Shown: positions 38,892 to 49,183 of the stretch, piece after piece | How positions within the stretch are numbered: the stretch's first letter is position 1 | How the letters are laid out: the number at the start of each line of letters is the position of its first letter | NCBI RefSeq assembly: GCF_001895025.1 | Contig: NZ_BCXI01000018.1 | Location: 62,001 to 126,000 of the forward strand | Reading direction: 5' to 3' | DNA length: 64,000 nucleotides | Source: Rhodococcus zopfii NBRC 100606 = JCM 9919 | GTDB taxonomy: Bacteria; Actinomycetota; Actinomycetes; Mycobacteriales; Mycobacteriaceae | Notes under the pieces: generated by a model | Databases searched by the model: none | What the model saw: the letters and a program-made list of their open reading frames with translations, nothing else | What the model was told of the DNA's origin: nothing | Program-made: the position numbers and the translations under genes

Positions 38892-38910
38892 CGCAGAAGC
38901 TCCCGGCCTG

Positions 38911-38945
38911 ACGGTTGGCGTACCGAAAAACGGTACGCCAACCGT
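38911..38945. terminator. 15-bp hairpin terminator between ABM gene and thiolase
   Basis: Perfect stem ACGGTTGGCGTACCG / CGGTACGCCAACCGT around an AAAAA loop, between convergent genes. Confidence 0.85.
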
Positions 38946-38969
38946 CGTCTCGGCCGGCGCCCAACGGGT

Positions 38970-40139
38970 TCACAGCCGTTCGATGACGGTGGCGTTCGCC
39001 AATCCGCCTGCCTCGCACATGGTCTGGAGTCCGAATCGGCCGCCGTGCTCACCGAGTGCGTGGACCAGCGTGGTCGCCAGGCGGGCGCCGCTGGCTCCGA
39101 GCGGATGTCCGAGCGCGATGGCGCCGCCGTGGACGTTCACCCTGCTCAGGTCGGCTCCGGTCTCCTGTGCCCAGGCGAGCACCACCGACGCGAAGGCCTC
39201 GTTGACCTCGAACAGGTCGATGTCGTCGAGGGTCAGGCCCGCGCGGGCCAGCACCTTGCGGGTGGCGGGGATGACGGCGGTCAGCATGAGGAGCGGGTCG
39301 TCCCCGGCGACCGCGACGCTGTGGACCCGGGCGAGGGGAGTGAGCCCGAGTCGGCGCGCCTTGTCGCTCGTGGTGACCAGCAGCGCCGCGCTGCCGTCGG
39401 TGACCTGGCTCGCGTTGGCCGCCGTCACGTTCCACCCGATCTGCGGGAATCGCCGCGCCGCCGCCTCGTCGAAGTAGGCGGAGCGTAGACCGGCCAGGGT
39501 CTCCACGGTGCTGCCGACGCGGATGCCCTCGTCGGTGCGGACCTCGCCGACGGGACTGATCTCCGCGTCGAACAGCCCGTTCTTCGTCGCGGCTGCCGCC
39601 TTCGCGTGGCTGGCGAGTGCGAACTCGTCCATCTGCGTGCGGGAGATGCCCCAGCGTGCGGCGATCAGCTCGGCGCTGATGCCCTGCGGGACCAGGCCGT
39701 CGGGGTAACGCTCGGCGAAGGCGACGCCGCTCGGATCGGTCGTGCCCAGCATGCTCGAGCCCATCGGGACCCGGCTCATCGACTCGACCCCGGTCGCGAC
39801 GGCGATGTCGTACGCACCGGAGATCACGCCTTGCGCCGCGAAGTGCAGCGCCTGCTGGCTGCTGCCGCACTGCCGGTCGACGGTGGTCGCCGGCACCGAT
39901 TCGGGGTATCCGGCTGCCAGCGTAGCGCGGCGGGTGACATTGGCGCCCTGCTCGCCGACGGTGCTGACGACGCCGCCGATGACGTCGTCGATCAGGTCCG
40001 GGTCCACGCCGCTGCGGTCGACGACCGCGCGGAGGCTGTGGGCCATCAGGTCCACCGGGTGCACGTCGTGCAGCGCGCCGGTCTCCTTGCCGCGGCCGAG
40101 GGGGGTGCGGACGGCCTCGACGATCACTGCGTCTCTCAT
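38970..40139 (-). CDS. Acetyl-CoA acyltransferase (thiolase)
   Basis: A 389-aa thiolase that condenses or cleaves 3-ketoacyl-CoA. The acyl-accepting Cys91 is in VDRQCGSSQQALHFAA. His345 is in GGAIALGHPLGASGAR, and Cys375 is in TMCEAGGLANATVIE. The signature ends CEAGG where CEGGG is more common, a small deviation. The ATG at 40139 is preceded by GAGAAGGGC. It is divergent from an HxlR-type regulator, with palindromic DNA between them, so it is probably the regulator's target. Substrate chain length is unknown. Confidence 0.93.
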   Translation of the reverse strand: MRDAVIVEAVRTPLGRGKETGALHDVHPVDLMAHSLRAVVDRSGVDPDLIDDVIGGVVSTVGEQGANVTRRATLAAGYPESVPATTVDRQCGSSQQALHFAAQGVISGAYDIAVATGVESMSRVPMGSSMLGTTDPSGVAFAERYPDGLVPQGISAELIAARWGISRTQMDEFALASHAKAAAATKNGLFDAEISPVGEVRTDEGIRVGSTVETLAGLRSAYFDEAAARRFPQIGWNVTAANASQVTDGSAALLVTTSDKARRLGLTPLARVHSVAVAGDDPLLMLTAVIPATRKVLARAGLTLDDIDLFEVNEAFASVVLAWAQETGADLSRVNVHGGAIALGHPLGASGARLATTLVHALGEHGGRFGLQTMCEAGGLANATVIERL

Positions 40140-40210
40140 TGCGTGCCCTTCTCGTTCGTGAGCGTCGGATCGGACCCCGATGCTCGGTTCGATGGGAGAA
40201 ACCCTCTAAC

Positions 40211-40249
40211 TATGCAAAACCATACTCAGATGGCGCGCATCTGGCTATG
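40211..40249. promoter_or_regulatory. Palindromic operator region between thiolase and HxlR genes
   Basis: CAGATG-GCGCG-CATCTG (40227-40243) is flanked by CATA and TATG to give an imperfect 29-bp palindrome at 40221-40249. A further TATG at 40211 pairs with the same CATA. It sits just upstream of the HxlR -10 box (40265-40270) and in the thiolase upstream region, as expected for an autoregulator. Confidence 0.55.
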
Positions 40250-40264
40250 CCCATTTCAAGTCAG

Positions 40265-40270
40265 TAGTCT
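40265..40270 (+). promoter_or_regulatory. Candidate leaderless -10 box of the HxlR gene
   Basis: TAGTCT lies 6 nt before the ATG at 40277. Confidence 0.5.
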
Positions 40271-40276
40271 TGGGTC

Positions 40277-40786
40277 ATGGCGCTGAAGCTCGAAGGACCC
40301 CTCGCGGACCGGTCGGCGTGGGAGGCCGGCGAGCAGTGTTCGATCAGCCGCGCGATGCGGATCGTCGGAACCCGATCCGCGATGCTGCTCCTGCGCGAGG
40401 CGTACTACGGCACCACGCGGTTCGACGACTTCGCGCACCGCGTGGGCATCACCGACGCCGTCGCCTCGGCGCGCCTGAAGGAACTCGTCGAGGCCGGATT
40501 GCTCGCCAGGAGCCCGTACCGTGAGCCCGGGCAGCGCACCCGTTACGAGTACGTGCTCACCGACATGGGACGTGATCTACTGCCCGCGGTGCTCGCGCTC
40601 ATGCAGTGGGGCGACAAGTACCTGCACCGTGGCGGCGGACCGCTGCAGCTGGTCGAGGACGCCACGAGCACACCGGTTCGGGTGCAGATCCGCAGTGAAG
40701 ACGGCAACGAGGTCGGGCTCGACGATCTGCGGGTGCGCATCAACCGGCAACGAATTCGGGCGGGAACGGAGCAGTCTCCGTCCTGA
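40277..40786 (+). CDS. HxlR/MarR-like winged-helix transcriptional regulator
   Basis: A 169-aa winged-helix protein of the HxlR family. CSISRAMRIVGTRSAMLLLREAYYGTTRFDDFAHRVGITDAVASARLKELVEAGLLARSPY is the helix-turn-helix core, and RTRYEYVLTDMGRDLLPAVLALMQWGDKYL is the family wing and dimer helix. The Cys at residue 22 is at the usual HxlR position and could be redox-sensitive (inference). It is divergent from the thiolase gene and likely regulates both through the palindrome between them. Confidence 0.9.
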   Translation: MALKLEGPLADRSAWEAGEQCSISRAMRIVGTRSAMLLLREAYYGTTRFDDFAHRVGITDAVASARLKELVEAGLLARSPYREPGQRTRYEYVLTDMGRDLLPAVLALMQWGDKYLHRGGGPLQLVEDATSTPVRVQIRSEDGNEVGLDDLRVRINRQRIRAGTEQSPS

Positions 40787-40947
40787 GCGAGCCCGGCCGA
40801 GACCCTGGATGTGCCGGCCGAGCAGGGTCCAGGGGATGATGGAAGGCCACGGGTTGCGGCGGATGCGATCCTGGAACGGGACGAGAACGGGACCGGTCGC
40901 GACGACACGGTCGGTGTCGGTGTGCGAGTGAGACGAGGGAATAGGGC

Positions 40948-42792
<1,845 letters not shown>

Positions 42793-42815
42793 GTCCACCC
42801 ACCGGAAGGATCCCC

Positions 42816-43748
42816 GTGCTCGACACCTGGCTAACCCGTGAACTCGGCATCACCGTCCCGCTGGTCGGAGCACCGATGGGTGGGCGAGCCGGGGGGACCC
42901 TGGCCGGGGAGGTCACCCGCGCCGGGGGTCTCGGCCTGATCGGCGCGGCCCGCTACAACACCCCCGAGTGGCTCGAGGCCGAGGCCCGCACCGCGCGGGA
43001 GATCGGCGGGGGACTGCTCGGGTTCGGCCTGATGACGTGGTCGCTGGCCGACGACGACTCGCTGCTCGGTGCGGTGCTCGCCCTGCGACCGCGGGTGGTG
43101 TCCCTGTCGTTCGGCGACCCCGCGCCCTACGTCGAACGTGTGCACGAGGCCGGCGCGCTGGCGATCTCGCAGATCAACACGATCGACGACCTGCGAGTCG
43201 TCGAGGCCGCGGGCGTCGACGCGGTCGTTGCGCAGGGACATGAGGCGGGCGGCCACACCGGCCGGGTCGGGACGCTGCCGCTGCTGCAGGAGGTTCTCGA
43301 GTCGACGTCGCTCCCGGTCCTCGCCGCGGGCGGCATCGCGTCTGGTCGCGGACTGGCGGCGGTGCTCGCGGCCGGTGCCGAGGGCGCGTTCGTGGGCACC
43401 GCGCTGCTGGCCAGTCCGGAGACGGTCGGCCCGGCCTACGCCCGGGACAAGTTGATCGCCGCAGGCAGCGCCGACACCGTCTACACCGACGTCTTCGACA
43501 AGGCGCGGCATCAGCCGTGGCCGGCGCGGTGGGGCGGGCGGGCGCTCGCCAACGACTTCACCGCGAGCTGGCACGGTCGCGGTGCGGACGAGCAGACGAT
43601 CGCCGACGCGTATGTCGGCGACGATCCGGACATCGGGGTCGTGTACGCGGGAGAGGCGGCGGGCCTGGTGCGGGAACAGCGGCCGGCCGGGGACGTGATC
43701 CGGGATATCGCAGCGCAGGCGGAATCGCTGCTCACGCGCTTCCGGTAG
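42816..43748 (+). CDS. Nitronate monooxygenase family FMN protein
   Basis: A 310-aa TIM-barrel FMN protein of the nitronate monooxygenase/2-nitropropane dioxygenase family. VPLVGAPMGGRAGGTLAGEVTRAGGLGLIG is the N-terminal FMN-binding part. VDAVVAQGHEAGGHTGRVGTLPLLQ contains the catalytic-His-type HEAGGH motif. VLAAGGIASGRGLAAVLAAGAEGAFVGTALL binds the phosphate. GTG follows GGAAGGATCCCC. It is immediately downstream of lepA. Physiological substrate is unknown. Confidence 0.88.
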   Translation: MLDTWLTRELGITVPLVGAPMGGRAGGTLAGEVTRAGGLGLIGAARYNTPEWLEAEARTAREIGGGLLGFGLMTWSLADDDSLLGAVLALRPRVVSLSFGDPAPYVERVHEAGALAISQINTIDDLRVVEAAGVDAVVAQGHEAGGHTGRVGTLPLLQEVLESTSLPVLAAGGIASGRGLAAVLAAGAEGAFVGTALLASPETVGPAYARDKLIAAGSADTVYTDVFDKARHQPWPARWGGRALANDFTASWHGRGADEQTIADAYVGDDPDIGVVYAGEAAGLVREQRPAGDVIRDIAAQAESLLTRFR

Positions 43749-43767
43749 CTCCGCGGGGGAGGCCGGA

Positions 43768-45735
43768 TCAGGACGGGTGCAGGTGCGCCGGATGGAACGC
43801 GCCGGTCTGGATCTGCTCCTCGGCCCGGATGACGTGCACCACCGCGTTGATCTGTGCGAGATGCGTGAACGCCTGCGGGAAGTTGCCCAGGTGCCGGCCG
43901 GTGTGCGGATCGATCTCCTCGGCGTAGAGCTTGAGCGGGCTGGCGAAGCCGAGGAGCCGATCGCACAGCGCGCGGGCACGATGCACCTCGCCGATCTCGA
44001 CCAATGCCGACACCAGCCAGAACGAACAGATCGTGAAGGTGCCCTCCACTCCGGACATCCCGTCGTCCGTCGTCTCGACCCGGTAGCGCAACACCAGGCC
44101 GTCCTCGGTCAGTTCGTCGGCGATGGCCAGGACGGTCGCGCGTACCCGCGGATCGTCGGCGGGCAGGAACCGCAGCAGCGGAATCAGCAGCGCCGACGCA
44201 TCCAGCGACGGATGCCCGTACCGCTGGGTGAACACCCCGCGTTCGTCGACACCGTGCGCAAGGATGTCCGCCTTGATCTCGTCGGCCATGTTCTGCCACT
44301 GCGTCGCGTAGCTCTTCTCGTTCTGCATCGCGGCGAGTTTGGCGCCGCGGTCGAGCGCGACCCAGCACATCACCTTGGACGAGACGAAGTGCTGGGGATC
44401 GCCGCGCACCTCCCAGATTCCGCGGTCCGGTTGCCGCCAGTGTTTCAGCGCCTCCTCCACCTGGCGTTTGAGCAGCGGCCACAGCGAATCGGGGACGTGC
44501 TCGCGTGACTTGACGTGGAGGTATACCGAATCGAGCATGGTGCCCCAGATGTCGTGCTGGGACTGGTGGTACGCGCCGTTGCCGATCCGCACCGGTTTGG
44601 CCTCGTCGTAGCCGCACAGATGGGGGAGCTCGGACTCCTCGAGCGTGCGTTCCCCGCCGACCCCGTACATCACCTGCAGTGGGCGGGCAACGCCGTGCTC
44701 GTCCCGGCTCGCGTCGGCGATGAACGAGAAGAAGTCGTCGGCCTCACGGTCGAGTCCCAGCGTGTACAGACCCCACAGGGCAAACGTCGAATCGCGCACC
44801 CATGCGTAGCGGTAGTCCCAGTTGCGTTCGCCGCGCGGAGTTTCCGGCAGCGAGGTGGTCGAGGCTGCGAGCAGTGCCCCGGTCGGCGCGTACGTCAGGC
44901 CCTTCAACGTCAGCGCGCTGTGCTGCAGATAGCCGCGCCACGGATGATCCGGGAACCGTCCCGTGGTGATCCACTCCCGCCAGAAGTCCGCGGTCGCAGC
45001 CATTTTCGCGGCCGCCTCCGCGAACGTGGCCGGAGCCGGATTGTCCGACCACGACAGAGCCACGAACACGCTGTCGCCCTTGTACATCCGGGTACGGGCG
45101 CGTGCCTCACGTCCCTCGAGACCCAGGCGCAGATCGGTGGTCAGCCGCAGCTCCGGATGGATTTCCGCGGCCGTCGCGCGGCACCGCGCGGTCGCCTCCT
45201 CGTACACCTTGCCGGTGTACTCCCAGACCGCCGACTCCCGGTTGTAGTCGAACGCCGGTTCGCAGCTCATCTCGAACTCCACGGTGCCGCTCACGCAGCG
45301 CACCGTGCGCAACAGCACGTGCTCGGCATCCCAGTCCGGCGGCGTGCGCCGATGCGTGCGCGACCGTTCGTCGACGGCGTGCCACGGACCCATGACCAGC
45401 GCATCGCGCACCACGATCCAGCCGGTCTCGGTCTGCCACGTGGTCTCGAGGATCAATCCTCCGGGAAGATAGCGGCGCGCGGCGGGAACGGTGTGCCCGT
45501 GCGGGCCGAGCCGGAAATGCCCGGCGCTGCGGTCGAGGATCGCCCCGAACACACTCGGGGAATCGGGTCGGGGAATGCACATCCACTCGACGGCACCGTT
45601 GCGGGCGATCAGGCAGGTCGTCTCGCAATCCGACAGAAACGCGTAGTCGTCGATCGGTGGATACGGGCTGCGGTGGAGAACCGCCAGCGGCCGCTCGGCG
45701 GGTTCGTGCGTGTCGACGTCGAACGTGGATCCCAT
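43768..45735 (-). CDS. Glycoside hydrolase family 15 protein, trehalase-like
   Basis: A 655-aa GH15 protein. PPIDDYAFLSDCETTCLIARNGAVEWMCIPRPDSPSVFGAILD is the N-terminal beta domain of this group. The (alpha/alpha)6 barrel begins near ERNWDYRYAWVRDSTFAL. The acid Glu region is DRGIWEVRG, and the second catalytic Glu lies in LYAEEIDPHTGRHLGNFPQAFTHL. Mycobacterial relatives at the same locus act as trehalase; that activity is inferred. No signal peptide, so it is cytosolic. The ATG at 45735 gives MGSTFDVD; the longer upstream frame overlaps the next genes and is unlikely. Confidence 0.88.
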   Translation of the reverse strand: MGSTFDVDTHEPAERPLAVLHRSPYPPIDDYAFLSDCETTCLIARNGAVEWMCIPRPDSPSVFGAILDRSAGHFRLGPHGHTVPAARRYLPGGLILETTWQTETGWIVVRDALVMGPWHAVDERSRTHRRTPPDWDAEHVLLRTVRCVSGTVEFEMSCEPAFDYNRESAVWEYTGKVYEEATARCRATAAEIHPELRLTTDLRLGLEGREARARTRMYKGDSVFVALSWSDNPAPATFAEAAAKMAATADFWREWITTGRFPDHPWRGYLQHSALTLKGLTYAPTGALLAASTTSLPETPRGERNWDYRYAWVRDSTFALWGLYTLGLDREADDFFSFIADASRDEHGVARPLQVMYGVGGERTLEESELPHLCGYDEAKPVRIGNGAYHQSQHDIWGTMLDSVYLHVKSREHVPDSLWPLLKRQVEEALKHWRQPDRGIWEVRGDPQHFVSSKVMCWVALDRGAKLAAMQNEKSYATQWQNMADEIKADILAHGVDERGVFTQRYGHPSLDASALLIPLLRFLPADDPRVRATVLAIADELTEDGLVLRYRVETTDDGMSGVEGTFTICSFWLVSALVEIGEVHRARALCDRLLGFASPLKLYAEEIDPHTGRHLGNFPQAFTHLAQINAVVHVIRAEEQIQTGAFHPAHLHPS

Positions 45736-45810
45736 CACACCATGATCGGCCCGGCCCGGTCCGCCCGCACGGAGAACGGCCGAGGATTCGGTGGCGCGGA
45801 GCCCGCCGTC

Positions 45811-45816
45811 TAAGGT
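45811..45816 (+). promoter_or_regulatory. Candidate leaderless -10 box of the small membrane protein gene
   Basis: TAAGGT lies 6 nt before the GTG at 45823. Confidence 0.5.
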
Positions 45817-45822
45817 GGGTGC

Positions 45823-46044
45823 GTGGACCGGATGGCAACGTGGTGGGACGGATTCGAGCTGTGGCTCGCCGGACTGTCGTTCGTGCCGCAGGCCGCACTG
45901 GTACTGCTTGTGATGGTGCCGCTGTGCGCCGGCGCGGCCTGGCTGCTCGACCGCCTGCTCGCCGCGGTGTTCGCTGCCGTCGGACGCGGTGAACCGGAGA
46001 CACCTGCACCGGCCACGACCGAACTTACGACGAAGGAACGCTGA
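45823..46044 (+). CDS. Small membrane protein of unknown function
   Basis: A 73-aa protein with one or two membrane segments (about residues 13-45, FELWLAGLSFVPQAALVLLVMVPLCAGAAWLL) and a Pro/Thr/Glu-rich tail. Not recognised as a named family. The GTG start follows a TANNNT box at leaderless spacing. A 25-codon membrane micropeptide follows one base after the stop. In mycobacteria small membrane-protein genes also lie between the trehalase and subI. Confidence 0.65.
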   Translation: MDRMATWWDGFELWLAGLSFVPQAALVLLVMVPLCAGAAWLLDRLLAAVFAAVGRGEPETPAPATTELTTKER

Positions 46045-46045
46045 C

Positions 46046-46123
46046 ATGCCGCGCTCACGCGTGACCCTGGCGCTGATCGCGCTGCTCGCCCTCGTCGTCG
46101 TGGCATGGTTGCTGACCCGCTGA
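46046..46123 (+). CDS. 25-aa single-pass membrane micropeptide
   Basis: ATG at 46046 opens 25 codons: MPRSRVTLALIALLALVVVAW then LLTR. A basic N-terminus is followed by about 17 hydrophobic residues, enough for one membrane helix. GAAGGA lies 8 nt upstream, and the gene begins one base after the stop of the preceding membrane-protein gene. This layout supports real translation despite its size. Confidence 0.5.
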   Translation: MPRSRVTLALIALLALVVVAWLLTR

Positions 46124-46173
46124 CCGCACGGCTGACCCCCTGAACGCGCGGCCGGGGCGGCCGGTTGCTCTGC

Positions 46174-46179
46174 TAGAGT
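46174..46179 (+). promoter_or_regulatory. -10 box of the subI-cysTWA operon leader
   Basis: TAGAGT lies 7 nt before the GTG of the Cys-containing leader ORF, consistent with a leaderless transcript. Confidence 0.55.
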
Positions 46180-46186
46180 CTGCGGC

Positions 46187-46279
46187 GTGTCCGTAACCGC
46201 CCTGCCCCGCGTGCGCCATGAGCTGGTGCTCATCGCTGTGGGCAGCCTTGCGGTTGCCGACGTCAGCTGTTGTCGCTGA
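46187..46279 (+). CDS. 30-aa cysteine leader peptide upstream of subI
   Basis: GTG at 46187 opens a 30-codon frame ending SCCR just before TGA. It begins 7 nt after a TANNNT box, so it is probably the 5' end of the sulfate-transport mRNA. Leaderless uORFs ending in adjacent Cys codons are known in mycobacteria to sense Cys-tRNA supply and control sulfur genes by ribosome stalling. Here the gap to subI is 180 nt. The subI Shine-Dalgarno GGAAGGC (46444-46450) can pair perfectly with GCCTTCC (46391-46397), which could form the off state. Confidence 0.7.
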   Translation: MSVTALPRVRHELVLIAVGSLAVADVSCCR

Positions 46280-46390
46280 TCGACCCTTCCCGACCCGCGG
46301 CGTCACCGCACCGGCTTCCGGGCAGATCGCGATCGATCCTCCGTGCCTCGTCCCCCGGCAGGTCCGGGCGCCTCGCGTGACGCGCACGGA

Positions 46391-46450
46391 GCCTTCCGGT
46401 GCCGATTTCTGCGGGTCCCCACGTCCGCTTCACCGCTCCTGCAGGAAGGC
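46391..46450 (+). promoter_or_regulatory. Possible RNA structure sequestering the subI ribosome-binding site
   Basis: GCCTTCC at 46391-46397 is the exact complement of GGAAGGC at 46444-46450, the Shine-Dalgarno of subI. A second partial complement CCTTCC lies at 46285-46290, just after the leader-peptide stop, where a terminating ribosome would cover it. Confidence 0.45.
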
Positions 46451-46459
46451 CCCTGTTCC

Positions 46460-47491
46460 ATGAAGAAACGTTCTGCCCTCGTGTTCGCAGCCCTCGCGGC
46501 AGCCACCGCGACCGCGCTGTCCGCCTGCTCGGGCGGCGCGAGCGACACCGTCGGCGGTGACGACAGCGCGGCCGACGGCTCCGGCGGCACCGTCAACCTG
46601 TACGCCTACGCGGTCCCGAAGCCCGGCTTCGACCTGCTCATCCCCGCATTCAACGCCACCGAGCCGGGTGAGGGTGTCGCCTTCCAGCAGTCCTACGGCG
46701 CCTCCGGCGACCAGTCCCGCAAGGTCAAGGACGGCGCGGCGGCGGACTTCGTCAACTTCTCCGTCGAACCGGACATCACCCGCCTCGTCGACGCGGGCCT
46801 CGTCGACCCGGACTGGAACACCGGCGCCTACAAGGGCGTCCCCTTCGGTTCGGTGGTGACCATCGTGGTCCGCGAGGGCAACCCGAAGAACATCCAGGAT
46901 TGGGACGACCTGCTCCAGCCGGGTCTCGAGGTCGTGACCCCCAACCCGTTCAGTTCCGGATCGGCCAAGTGGAACCTGCTCGCGCCGTACTCGGCGAAGA
47001 GTGAAGGCGGGACCGATCCGCAGGCCGGTCTGGATTTCGTGAACCAGCTCGTGACCGAGCATGTCAAGATCCAGCCGAAGTCCGGTCGTGAGGCGACCGA
47101 GGCGTTCCTGCAGGGTTCCGGAGACGTGCTGCTCAGCTACGAGAACGAGGCCCTCTTCGCCGAACGCAACGGAGATCCCGTCGAGCATGTCACCCCGCCG
47201 ATCACGTTCAAGATCGAGAACCCGGCTGCGGTGCTGACGAACTCGCCGAACGCGGCGCAGGCCCAGGCGTTCAACGACTTCCTCTACACCACCGAAGGGC
47301 AGCGCCTGTGGGCACAGGCCGGGTTCCGTCCGGTCGACCCGGGCGTCGCCGAGGAGTTCGCTGCCGACTTCCCGCAGCCACAGAAGCTGTGGACCATCGC
47401 CGACCTGGGCGGCTGGTCCACCGTCGATGCCGACCTGTTCAAGCAGGGCACCGGCTCCATCGCCGTGATCTACGACAACGCCACGAAGTAG
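46460..47491 (+). CDS. subI: Sulfate-binding lipoprotein of ABC transporter
   Basis: Periplasm-side (lipid-anchored) sulfate receptor, 343 aa. The signal peptide [22 protein letters not shown] ends in a lipobox LSAC. The mature protein has VNLYAYAVPKPGFDLLIPAFN, GVAFQQSYGASGDQSRKV and VVREGNPKNIQDWDDLL, typical of Sbp/CysP sulfate binders. The ATG at 46460 is chosen because it starts the signal peptide and follows CAGGAAGG; upstream in-frame codons are leader DNA. It heads the subI-cysT-cysW-cysA operon. Confidence 0.95.
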   Translation: MKKRSALVFAALAAATATALSACSGGASDTVGGDDSAADGSGGTVNLYAYAVPKPGFDLLIPAFNATEPGEGVAFQQSYGASGDQSRKVKDGAAADFVNFSVEPDITRLVDAGLVDPDWNTGAYKGVPFGSVVTIVVREGNPKNIQDWDDLLQPGLEVVTPNPFSSGSAKWNLLAPYSAKSEGGTDPQAGLDFVNQLVTEHVKIQPKSGREATEAFLQGSGDVLLSYENEALFAERNGDPVEHVTPPITFKIENPAAVLTNSPNAAQAQAFNDFLYTTEGQRLWAQAGFRPVDPGVAEEFAADFPQPQKLWTIADLGGWSTVDADLFKQGTGSIAVIYDNATK

Positions 47492-47501
47492 GCCTCGTCC
47501 C

Positions 47502-48377
47502 GTGAGCACCACCGAGACACGCCCCGGGGCTGGAGCAGCGGCTCCCGCCCCGGGGGCGCGCCGCCGGAAGCCGCTGTTCGCCTTCACCGGAACGGCTGGG
47601 CCTCTCGGCATCGGCGTGGCTACCCTCTGGCTGAGCATCATCGTCCTGCTGCCCCTCGCGGCGCTGACCACCCACGCGTTCGACGACGGGTTGTCCGGCT
47701 TCGTCGACGCCGTCACGGCGCCGGCCGCGATCGCCACCCTGCGGGTCACCGTCGTCGTGTCGGTGATCGTCGCATTGATCAACGCGGTGATGGGAACCCT
47801 CATCGCCTGGGTGCTGGTCCGCGACGACTTCCCGGGCAAGAAGGTCGTCAACGCTCTGATCGACCTGCCGTTCGCGCTGCCCACGATCGTTGCGAGCATC
47901 GTGCTGCTGTCGCTGTACGGGCCGATGAGCCCGATCGGCCTGCACCTGAACGCAACTCAGCCCGGCCTGATCATTGCCCTGGCGTTCGTGACGCTGCCGT
48001 TCGTGGTGCGTGCCGTGCAACCCGTGCTGATCGAAACCGACCGGGAGGTAGAGGAGGCCGCGGCGTCGCTCGGTGCCGACAACGTCACCATCTTCCGTTC
48101 CGTCGTCCTGCCGACGCTCCGGCCCGCGATCCTCGGCGGTGCCGGCCTCGCGTTCGCCCGCGCCATCGGTGAATACGGGTCGATCGTGCTCATCGGCGGC
48201 AACATTCCGTACGAGACGCAGGTGGCATCGCAGTACATCCAGCAGCAGATCGAGATGGACCGCCCCGTCAACGCGGCGGCCGTGTCGGTCGCTCTGCTGC
48301 TGATCGCGTTCGTCGCACTGTTCGTGTTGCGGGTGGCCGCGAGCCGTGGCCGGCGCCGAGAGGAGAACGACGCGTGA
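47502..48377 (+). CDS. cysT: Sulfate ABC transporter permease CysT
   Basis: Inner-membrane permease (291 aa, six predicted helices). DLPFALPTIVASIVLLSLYG and EEAAASLGADNVTIFRSVVLPTLRPAILGGAGLAFARAIGEYGSI are the sulfate-permease signature with the EAA loop. The N-terminal 30 residues are Ala/Pro/Arg-rich. GTG start. The stop overlaps the cysW GTG. Confidence 0.95.
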   Translation: MSTTETRPGAGAAAPAPGARRRKPLFAFTGTAGPLGIGVATLWLSIIVLLPLAALTTHAFDDGLSGFVDAVTAPAAIATLRVTVVVSVIVALINAVMGTLIAWVLVRDDFPGKKVVNALIDLPFALPTIVASIVLLSLYGPMSPIGLHLNATQPGLIIALAFVTLPFVVRAVQPVLIETDREVEEAAASLGADNVTIFRSVVLPTLRPAILGGAGLAFARAIGEYGSIVLIGGNIPYETQVASQYIQQQIEMDRPVNAAAVSVALLLIAFVALFVLRVAASRGRRREENDA

Positions 48378-49183
48378 AACTCTCCGCGTTCACCCGGATC
48401 TCGCTGCGCACCGTCGCGTTGGGTTACCTCTTCCTCCTGCTGCTCGTGCCGATCGGCGTCATCCTGTACCGCACGTTCGAGAACGGCATCATGGCGTTCG
48501 TCGAGTCGATCAGCACGCCGGCCGCGATCTCGGCACTGAACCTGTCGCTGCTCATCGTCGCGATCGTGGTGCCGCTGAATGTCGTGTTCGGGATCGCCGT
48601 CGCGCTCGCGCTCGTGCGCGGCCGTTTCCCGGGTCGCAGCCTGCTTCAGTCGGTCGTGGACCTCCCGTTCGCGGTGTCACCGATCGTCGTCGGTGTTGCC
48701 CTGATCATGTTGTGGGGTGCCGGCGGCTGGTTCGGCGGCCTCGAGTCCCTCGGTTTCACGGTGATCTTCGGTTTGCCCGGCATGGTGTTCGCCACGATCT
48801 TCGTGACGCTGCCGTTCGTCGTGCGCGAGGTCGAACCGGTTCTCCACGAGATCGGTGAGGAACAGGAACAGGCCGCCGCGACCCTCGGCGCGAATGCGTG
48901 GCAGACGTTCTGGAGGATCACGCTGCCGGCCATCCGCTGGGGTCTGACCTACGGCATCGTGCTCACCGTCGCTCGTGCCCTCGGCGAATTCGGTGCGGTC
49001 ATCATGGTGTCATCCGGGTTCCCCGGTGTCTCCCAGACGCTGACGCTGCTGGTTCACGCCCGGTACATCGACGACCACAACACCTTCGGCGCCTACAGTG
49101 CCGCGACCCTGCTCATGGCCATCGCGGTGCTCGTGCTGCTGCTGATGACCCTGCTCGACCGCAAGAGGAGTGCCGACCAATGA
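48374..49183 (+). CDS. cysW: Sulfate ABC transporter permease CysW
   Basis: Second permease (269 aa). [21 protein letters not shown] and [45 protein letters not shown] with the EAA loop are diagnostic. Pairs with CysT. The GTG overlaps the cysT stop and the cysA ATG overlaps its stop. Confidence 0.95.
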   Translation: MKLSAFTRISLRTVALGYLFLLLLVPIGVILYRTFENGIMAFVESISTPAAISALNLSLLIVAIVVPLNVVFGIAVALALVRGRFPGRSLLQSVVDLPFAVSPIVVGVALIMLWGAGGWFGGLESLGFTVIFGLPGMVFATIFVTLPFVVREVEPVLHEIGEEQEQAAATLGANAWQTFWRITLPAIRWGLTYGIVLTVARALGEFGAVIMVSSGFPGVSQTLTLLVHARYIDDHNTFGAYSAATLLMAIAVLVLLLMTLLDRKRSADQ

